Assembly (NCBI GenBank): GCA_040751985.1
Contig: JBFMFU010000028.1
Location: forward strand, 1-64,000
Source of the DNA: Desulfoferula sp040751985
GTDB lineage: Bacteria > Desulfobacterota > Desulfarculia > Desulfarculales > Desulfarculaceae
Length of the DNA: 64,000 nucleotides
Reading direction: 5' to 3'
Every line of letters starts with the position of its first letter. Position 1 is the stretch's first letter. Shown here one piece after another: positions 58,772 through 64,000 of this stretch. The position numbers and the translations under genes are program-made. The notes under the pieces are model-generated. The model searched no databases, was not told where the DNA came from, and saw only the letters and a program-made list of their open reading frames with translations.

Positions 58772-59824
58772 ATGAAGAAAGACAACCCCCTGCATTGTCC
58801 TCTGGGCGTCAGCGTGCGCCAGGTGATCCAGCGCATCAATGACAACAAGATGGGCATTGCGCTCATGGTGGACCAGGACGGGCGCTTGGTGGGGACCATC
58901 ACCGACGGCGACGTGCGGCGCTTCTTGTTGAACCAGGGCAGCCTGGACAGCCCGGCCGATCCCTTGATCTGGCGGCATCCCATCACGGCGCCGGTCAGCA
59001 CCTCCCGCCGGGCGCTGACCCGGCTGCTGGACCAGCACAAGCTGCGCAACATCCCCCTGCTGGACGACGACGGCCGGCCCGTGGGTCTGTTCACCCTGCG
59101 CGACGCCCTGGAGGGCGAGGCGGCGCGGCCCTGCGCGGTGATCCTGGCCGGCGGCCAGGGCAAGCGGCTGCGTCCCCTGACCGAGGACATCCCCAAGCCC
59201 ATGCTGCCGGTGGGGGACGCGCCCCTGTTGGAGAACATCGTGCGCAAGCTGGTGGCCTGCGGCTTCCAGGACATATACCTGTCGGTGAACTACAAGGCCT
59301 CGGTCATCGAGGAGCACTTCGGCGACGGCCAGGCCTTCGGGGCCCGCATCAGCTATTTGCGCGAGGACACAGAGCTGGACACGGCCGGGCCGCTGTCGCT
59401 GCTGCCGCCGCAATCCGCGCCGCTACTGGTGACCAACGGCGACATCTACACCGCCACCGGCCTGGATCGGCTGTACGAGTTCCACCTGGCCCACCGCTGC
59501 GTGATGACCGTGGCCGCCACCCAGTACCGGGTCAAGGTGCCCTACGGCGTGCTCAACCTGGCCGGGCACCTGCTGCTGGGCATGGACGAAAAGCCCGAGC
59601 AGCGCTTCTACTGCAACGGCGGCATCTATGTGCTCAACCCGGAGATACTGCGCCTGATACCCGCGGGCGAGCCCTTTTCCATGAGCCAGCTCCTGGAGCG
59701 GGTGCTGGCGGCCGGGTTGCCGGTGGCCGCCTTCCCCATCCACGAGTCCTGGATCGACGTGGGCCAGCGGGCCGACCTAGAGCGGGCCTGCCAGGAGGCC
59801 CGCGGCAAGGAGGGGGAGGCGTAG
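58772..59824 (+). CDS. ptmE: CBS-domain sugar nucleotidyltransferase (PtmE-like)
   Basis: A 350-aa protein from the ATG at 58772; a longer in-frame reading would run through the leader hairpin. Two CBS motifs (about 8-60 and 70-118; IALMVDQDGRLVGTITDGD, IPLLDDDGRPVGLFT) precede a nucleotidyltransferase domain with VILAGGQGKRLRPLTEDIPK. This CBS-plus-transferase layout is that of PtmE, which makes GDP-glucosamine in Campylobacter legionaminic acid synthesis. CBS domains may sense a nucleotide. The next gene, legB, starts on the last base of its stop codon. Confidence 0.86.
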   Translation: MKKDNPLHCPLGVSVRQVIQRINDNKMGIALMVDQDGRLVGTITDGDVRRFLLNQGSLDSPADPLIWRHPITAPVSTSRRALTRLLDQHKLRNIPLLDDDGRPVGLFTLRDALEGEAARPCAVILAGGQGKRLRPLTEDIPKPMLPVGDAPLLENIVRKLVACGFQDIYLSVNYKASVIEEHFGDGQAFGARISYLREDTELDTAGPLSLLPPQSAPLLVTNGDIYTATGLDRLYEFHLAHRCVMTVAATQYRVKVPYGVLNLAGHLLLGMDEKPEQRFYCNGGIYVLNPEILRLIPAGEPFSMSQLLERVLAAGLPVAAFPIHESWIDVGQRADLERACQEARGKEGEA

Positions 59825-60819
59825 TGGGCTTCTGGCAGGACCTGCCGGTCTTGGTCACCGGCGCCGACGGCTTCATCGGCAGCCACCTCAGCGAGCGCCT
59901 GGCCGCCGAGGGCGCCCGGGTGCGGGCCCTGGCCTATTACAATTCCTTTGCCCGCTGGGGCTGGCTGGACGAGCTTCCGGCCGCGGCCCGAGAGCAGGTG
60001 GAGATATTTCCCGGCGACATCCGCGACCCTCTGCGGGTGGAGGAGGCGGTGCGCGGGCAGAAGGTGGTGTTCCATCTGGCCAGCCTCATCGCCATCCCCT
60101 ACAGCTACCACGCCCCGGACAGCTACGTGCAGACCAACGTGGGCGGCGCCCTGAACGTGCTCAACGCCTGCCGCCGCCACGGGGTGGAGCGCCTGGTGCA
60201 CACCTCCACCAGCGAGGTCTACGGCTCGGCCCGCTACGTGCCCATTGACGAGAAGCACCCCCTGCAGGGCCAGAGCCCCTACAGCGCCTCCAAGATCGGG
60301 GCCGACGCCCTGGCCGAGAGCTTTTGGCGCGCCTTCGGCCTGCCCGTGGCCATCATCCGGCCCTTTAACACCTTCGGGCCCCGCCAGTCGGCCCGGGCCG
60401 TGATCCCCACCATGCTCAGCCAGTTGGCCGCCGGGGCCAAGGAGCTGCGCCTGGGCGCGCTCAGCCCCACCCGTGACTTCAATTACGTGGCCGACACGGT
60501 GGAGGGCTTTTTGGCCGTGTCCCGGGCCGAGCAGGCGGTGGGCCGGGTGATCAACGTCGGCTCGGGCCGGGAGACCGCCATCGGGGACCTGGCCGCCAAG
60601 ATCATGACCGCCATGGGCCGGCAGGTGCCCATCGTCACCGAGGAGGCCCGGCTGCGGCCTGCGGCCAGCGAGGTGGACCGCCTGCTCTGCGACAACACCC
60701 TGGCCAGAGAGCTGGCCGGCTGGCAGCCGCGCCACAGCCTGGAAGAGGGCCTGGCCGTTACCGCGGCCTGGGTGGCGGCCAACCTGCAGCACTTTCGGCC
60801 GGACGCCTACACCATCTAG
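59824..60819 (+). CDS. legB: NDP-sugar 4,6-dehydratase LegB
   Basis: A 331-aa extended SDR with GTG start. TGADGFIG (12-19) is the Rossmann motif, STSEVYG carries the catalytic acid pair (Glu131), and Tyr153/Lys157 are in YSASK. ALSPTRDFNYVADTVEGF is characteristic of LegB. It dehydrates GDP-GlcNAc (or UDP-GlcNAc) to the 4-keto-6-deoxy sugar, the first committed step towards legionaminic acid. The aminotransferase LegC and hydrolase LegG are not in the window and may lie to the right. Confidence 0.9.
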   Translation: MGFWQDLPVLVTGADGFIGSHLSERLAAEGARVRALAYYNSFARWGWLDELPAAAREQVEIFPGDIRDPLRVEEAVRGQKVVFHLASLIAIPYSYHAPDSYVQTNVGGALNVLNACRRHGVERLVHTSTSEVYGSARYVPIDEKHPLQGQSPYSASKIGADALAESFWRAFGLPVAIIRPFNTFGPRQSARAVIPTMLSQLAAGAKELRLGALSPTRDFNYVADTVEGFLAVSRAEQAVGRVINVGSGRETAIGDLAAKIMTAMGRQVPIVTEEARLRPAASEVDRLLCDNTLARELAGWQPRHSLEEGLAVTAAWVAANLQHFRPDAYTI

Positions 60820-60822
60820 CCG

Positions 60823-62385
60823 ATGAACGCGCTGTTTATCACCCAAGCCGGCAGCCTGGAACCCTTCCATATGCTGGCCCAGGCCCTGCGTCCCCTTGGC
60901 CTGGAGCGCAGCGGCTTCGTGGTCACGGACTCGCGCTACTTCAATGAAACTTTCCTGCCCCAGCACCCAGAGTTCACCAGCCAGGGCCACGTCCTGCTCA
61001 AAGAGTGGGAGGTCTACGCCCAGGCCTTGGCTGGCCGGGCCGACCCTGCGACGCTCGCGGAGTTGGAAAAGCGCCTGGGCGCGCCCTATCTCTGGGACGC
61101 CCTGGTGGCGGACCGGCGCATCTACCTGGGCCGCAAGGCCACCTTCACCCAAGACTACGCCCCCTCCTTCAGCCACGGGCAGATGCTCTCCCTGCTGCAG
61201 CACATGGCTTTGGACTTGGAGAAGCTGTTCGACCAGGTGCAGCCGGACCTGGTGGTCTCCTTCATCTGCGTGACCATGGCCGACTACCTGGGCTGGCGGG
61301 TGGCGGCCAGCCGGGGTATCCCCTTCCTGAACCTGCGGCCCACCCGCATCCGCAACTACTTCTACGCCGGCGAGAGCCCCCTGGAGCCCTCGGGCTGGCT
61401 GTGGCGGGCCTATGAGCGCCGCCTGGCCGCGGGCGGGGACGAGGCAACGGCCGCGGCCTATCTGGAGGAGGTGCGCGGCCGCACCGCTCGCTACGAGGGC
61501 GTGATCGCGCCCTCGGCCAAGCCCATGGAGCAGGCCCTGGGATCGGGCGAGCAGCCGGGCCTGGGCGTCCGTTTGAGCCGGGCCTGGCAGAACTGGCGCG
61601 ACTACCAGGGCAAATACCGCCAGGACCCGCACGTGCCGCCCCTGATCAGCCAGACCATCTACCGGCGGGTGGTCAAGCCCTGGCGGGCCTGGAGCCTGGA
61701 TCAGCGGCTGCGGCCGGGCTACCTGGGCCCCGAGCAACTGGCCCAGGGCAGCTTCGCCTTCTTCCCCCTGCACAAGGAGCCCGAGGTCACCCTGCTGGTT
61801 TACAGCAAGCCCTACGTGAACCAGATCGAGGCCTGCCGGCTTATCGCCTCCAGCCTGCCAACGGGCATGAAGCTGGTGGTCAAGGAGCATCCGGGCAGCG
61901 TGGGGGCGCGCAAACCGGGCTTCTACGACAAGTTATTGCAAATACCCAACCTGGCCCTGGCCCCGCCGGAGCTGGACGCGCGTGAGTTCATAGTAAAGGC
62001 GGCGCTCATCGCGGTGATCGCCGGGTCGGTGGGCTTCGAGGCCCTGATGCTGCGGCGGCCGGTGCTGACCCTGGGCAACGCGCCCTTCAACTGCCTGCCC
62101 GAGAGCATGCTGCGCCACGCGCCCCAAGCCCTGCGCCTGAGCCAGGAGGTGGCGGCGCTGCTGGCCGGCCATCAACACGACGAAAAGGCCCTGCTGGCCT
62201 ACCTGGGCGCGGTGATGGACAACTCCTGCCCAGTGGACTGGTACTCCCTGTTCCTGGGCCGGCAGGGCGTGCATACCGTGGGCGATCAGGCGGGCGACCG
62301 CCAGGCCCGGCAGCAGGAGCAGGCCGAGCGCCTGGCCGCGTACCTGCTGCGGCGGGTTGAGGAGATAAAGGCTGGGGCTGCCTAG
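60823..62385 (+). CDS. Capsule-synthesis-type GT-B protein of unknown specificity
   Basis: A 520-aa protein beginning 3 nt after the legB stop. MNALFITQAGSLEPFHMLAQAL opens a GT-B-like N-terminal domain; the C-terminal region has KLVVKEHPGSVGARKPGFYDKL and AGSVGFEALMLRRPVLTLGNAPF, resembling the capsule polysaccharide synthesis (KpsC/KpsS-like) proteins that transfer Kdo from CMP-Kdo. That resemblance fits a CMP-nonulosonic-acid donor here, especially because it sits between legB and neuB. Transfer to flagellin or to a glycan is possible. No membrane segments are seen. Confidence 0.7.
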   Translation: MNALFITQAGSLEPFHMLAQALRPLGLERSGFVVTDSRYFNETFLPQHPEFTSQGHVLLKEWEVYAQALAGRADPATLAELEKRLGAPYLWDALVADRRIYLGRKATFTQDYAPSFSHGQMLSLLQHMALDLEKLFDQVQPDLVVSFICVTMADYLGWRVAASRGIPFLNLRPTRIRNYFYAGESPLEPSGWLWRAYERRLAAGGDEATAAAYLEEVRGRTARYEGVIAPSAKPMEQALGSGEQPGLGVRLSRAWQNWRDYQGKYRQDPHVPPLISQTIYRRVVKPWRAWSLDQRLRPGYLGPEQLAQGSFAFFPLHKEPEVTLLVYSKPYVNQIEACRLIASSLPTGMKLVVKEHPGSVGARKPGFYDKLLQIPNLALAPPELDAREFIVKAALIAVIAGSVGFEALMLRRPVLTLGNAPFNCLPESMLRHAPQALRLSQEVAALLAGHQHDEKALLAYLGAVMDNSCPVDWYSLFLGRQGVHTVGDQAGDRQARQQEQAERLAAYLLRRVEEIKAGAA

Positions 62386-62407
62386 GCCCCGGCCGCGGGA
62401 GAGGAAC

Positions 62408-63457
62408 ATGGCAGAGCTAGACCTGGCCGGCCGCAAGATCGGACCCACCCATCCGCCCCTGGTCATCGCCGAGGCGGGCATCAACCACGAGGGCGAGTTC
62501 GACAAGGCCATCGCCCTGGTGGACGCTGCCAAGGCCGCCGGCGCCGAATGCATCAAGTTCCAGTGCCACATCACCGAGGCCGAGATGATCCCCACGGACA
62601 TGACCCCAGGCGAGATATCCCAGGAAAAGCTATGGGACATCATCAAGCGCTGCGAGCTGAACGCCGACGAGGAGCGGCGGGTGCAGGCCCACTGCGCCCA
62701 GCAGGGCATCCTGTATCTGTCCACGCCCTTTTCCCGCGAGGCGGCCGACCGCCTGCAGGCCATGGGCGTGCCCGCCTTCAAGATCGGCTCGGGCGAGTGC
62801 AACAACCTGCCTCTGCTCAAGCACGTGGCCTCCTTCGGCAAGCCCATGATCCTGTCCACGGGCATGAACGACCTGGAGTCGGTGCGCCGCTCGGTGGCGG
62901 TGATCCAGGCCGCGGGCGCGTCCCTGATGCTTATGCACTGCACCTCGCTGTACCCCACACCCTATGACAAGGTGCGCCTGGGGGCCATCCCGCAGATGAT
63001 AGAGGAGTTCGGCCTGCCCGTGGGCCTGAGCGACCACAGCCTGGGCATCTGGGCCTGCCTGGGCGCGGTGGCCCTGGGGGCCTGCGTGCTGGAGAAGCAC
63101 TTCACCATCAGCCGCGACTGGCCAGGGCCGGACACGGGCATTTCCATCGAACCCCAGGAGCTGGCTGACCTGGTGACGGGCTCGCGGGCGGTGTGGGAGG
63201 CGGCGGGCAGGGGCCAGGCCACGGCCAAGGGCATCCTGCCCGAGGAGCAGCCGGTGATAGACTTCGCCTACGCCAGCGTGGTGACCATTGCGCCGGTCAA
63301 GGCCGGCCAGCCCTTTGACCGCGACAACACCTGGGTCAAGCGGCCGGGCACCGGGCCCATCCTGGCCGCGGACCTGGACCGGGTGCTGGGCAAGAAGGCC
63401 CGCCGCAACCTGCCGGCCGATGTGCAGATCGCCCCGGACGACGTTGATGGCTTCTAG
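62408..63457 (+). CDS. neuB: N-acetylneuraminate/legionaminate synthase (NeuB/LegI)
   Basis: A 349-aa synthase that condenses phosphoenolpyruvate with an N-acyl hexosamine to form a nonulosonic acid. The TIM barrel (about 15-285) has IAEAGINHEGEF, KIGSGECNN, GLSDHSLG and LEKHFTISRDWPGPD. The C-terminal SAF (antifreeze-like) domain is at about 290-345. Length is normal. With LegB two genes upstream, legionaminic acid is the likely product. A GAGAGGAAC ribosome site precedes the ATG. The next SDR overlaps its end by 11 nt. Confidence 0.92.
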   Translation: MAELDLAGRKIGPTHPPLVIAEAGINHEGEFDKAIALVDAAKAAGAECIKFQCHITEAEMIPTDMTPGEISQEKLWDIIKRCELNADEERRVQAHCAQQGILYLSTPFSREAADRLQAMGVPAFKIGSGECNNLPLLKHVASFGKPMILSTGMNDLESVRRSVAVIQAAGASLMLMHCTSLYPTPYDKVRLGAIPQMIEEFGLPVGLSDHSLGIWACLGAVALGACVLEKHFTISRDWPGPDTGISIEPQELADLVTGSRAVWEAAGRGQATAKGILPEEQPVIDFAYASVVTIAPVKAGQPFDRDNTWVKRPGTGPILAADLDRVLGKKARRNLPADVQIAPDDVDGF

Positions 63458-64000
63458 CCTGGCAGGCAGACCGGTGCTGGTCACCGGCGCGGCTGGGTTC
63501 ATCGGCCGGCACCTGCTGCCCCGCCTGCGGGCGCGGGGGGCGCGGGTGGTGGCCTTGGACGAGAGGCTGCCGGAGGAGCCGGCGGGCGAGGTGACTTGGC
63601 TGTCCGGCTCGGTGCTCATGGAAGCGGACCTGGTGCGGGCCCTGGAGGCCCTGCCCGCCGGCAAGGCGGTGCTGTTCCACCTGGCCGGCTGGAGCCACGT
63701 GGGGCAATGCGAGGATGATTCGGAGATGGCCAGGGCGCTTAATACGGACGCCCCTCTGCGTCTGGCCGAGCTCTGGCTGGCGCGCGGCCAGCGCCGAATG
63801 GTCTTCCCCTCCACGGTGCTGGTGTACGCGGCCCAGGGCCCGGAGCGGCCCCTGCGCGAGGACGACCCCACGCGGCCGGACACGGTCTACGCCCAGACCA
63901 AGCTGGAGGCCGAGCAGGGACTGGCGCGCCTGGCCGACCAGCAAGGCCTGTGCGTGCAGATCGCCCGCCTGACCCGGGTCTACGGCCCGGGCGCGGCCGG
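63447..64000 (+). CDS. NAD-dependent epimerase/dehydratase, truncated by the window edge
   Basis: The first 184 codons of an extended SDR that runs off the right end. VTGAAGFIGRHLLPRL is the Rossmann motif, FPSTVLVYA the Ser region, and YAQTK (Tyr and Lys) the catalytic pair, followed by RLTRVYGPG. It starts inside the neuB gene (11-nt overlap), so it is part of the ptmE-legB-neuB operon. Its role in the pathway, possibly in acyl or amino group formation or in a separate sugar, cannot be judged from the part seen. Confidence 0.8.
   Translation, partial: MASSLAGRPVLVTGAAGFIGRHLLPRLRARGARVVALDERLPEEPAGEVTWLSGSVLMEADLVRALEALPAGKAVLFHLAGWSHVGQCEDDSEMARALNTDAPLRLAELWLARGQRRMVFPSTVLVYAAQGPERPLREDDPTRPDTVYAQTKLEAEQGLARLADQQGLCVQIARLTRVYGPGAA

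Noticed and set aside
1..64000. CRISPR array, insertion sequence, integrase or phage genes
   Set aside because: No regular direct repeats, transposase motifs or terminal inverted repeats were recognised by eye, despite the mosaic base composition.

Overview
The window is one large nucleotide-sugar and glycan-assembly locus. Its 59 supported protein genes are almost all sugar enzymes, glycosyltransferase-like proteins, methyltransferases or large membrane proteins, plus one short weak open frame. I see no rRNA, tRNA, CRISPR array, transposase or housekeeping gene. Most of the DNA is very GC-rich with tightly packed, overlapping genes. Gene style and content suggest an anaerobic Desulfobacterota-type (deltaproteobacterial) genome; this is inference, since no taxonomic marker is present. 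Two clearly AT-richer blocks (about 26.1-29.5 kb and about 41-46.4 kb) make the locus a mosaic.

Layout. (A) 135-4914, minus strand: PtmA-like SDR, CMP-sugar synthetase, Gfo/Idh oxidoreductase, a CDP-glycerol-transferase-like protein and an HpcH/HpaI aldolase, behind a good sigma70-type promoter. (B) 5121-21201, plus: a polytopic GT-C-like protein, a GT2, a methyltransferase, then a long run (TIM-barrel isomerase, SIS isomerase, transaldolase, two epimerases, a nucleotidyltransferase-PfkB fusion, Gfo/Idh, a UDP-glucose-dehydrogenase homologue without the catalytic cysteine, another SDR, a methyltransferase, ThDP-dependent E1 alpha and beta). A bidirectional terminator follows. (C) 21277-25449, minus: a HicB-like membrane protein, a 951-aa membrane protein and GmhB. 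(D) 26169-29323, plus, AT-rich: a small secreted protein and a 929-aa YfhO-like membrane protein. (E) 29575-33481: carbamoyltransferase, SxtJ-like and DUF5989-like membrane proteins, and a convergent SGNH-like protein. (F) 33667-42323, plus: GT2, GDP-mannose-dehydratase-like SDR, Nudix, a second E1 alpha/beta pair, methyltransferase, SDR, epimerase and radical SAM protein. (G) 42437-47029: a GDP-heptose set (3,5-epimerase, reductase-like SDR, HddA kinase, HddC guanylyltransferase, GmhB, convergent GmhA). (H) 47048-51745, minus: Gfo/Idh, KdsB-type CMP-transferase, 2-hydroxyacid dehydrogenase, sugar-phosphate cyclase, SDR. (I) 51914-58522: methyltransferases, an MsbA-like ABC exporter and GT-B-like proteins. 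(J) 58772-end, plus: PtmE, LegB, a capsule-type transferase, NeuB/LegI and a truncated SDR, behind a possible attenuator.

How the parts fit. Legionaminic-acid (flagellin-glycan type) genes lie at both ends and a GDP-heptose pathway lies in the middle. Three less familiar enzyme sets look like routes to unusual activated sugars: the SIS-transaldolase-fusion-E1 operon, the second E1 operon, and the cyclase-CMP-transferase operon. Carbamoylation and several methyltransferases would decorate the products, GT2/GT-B/GT-C proteins would assemble them, and one MsbA-like ABC protein is the only visible exporter. I see no Wzx flippase, Wzy polymerase or Wzm/Wzt pair. The most interesting candidates are the two E1 alpha/beta pairs inside sugar operons, the Cys-less dehydrogenase with an apparent ATT start, the cyclase/KdsB operon, and the terminator-like leader upstream of ptmE.
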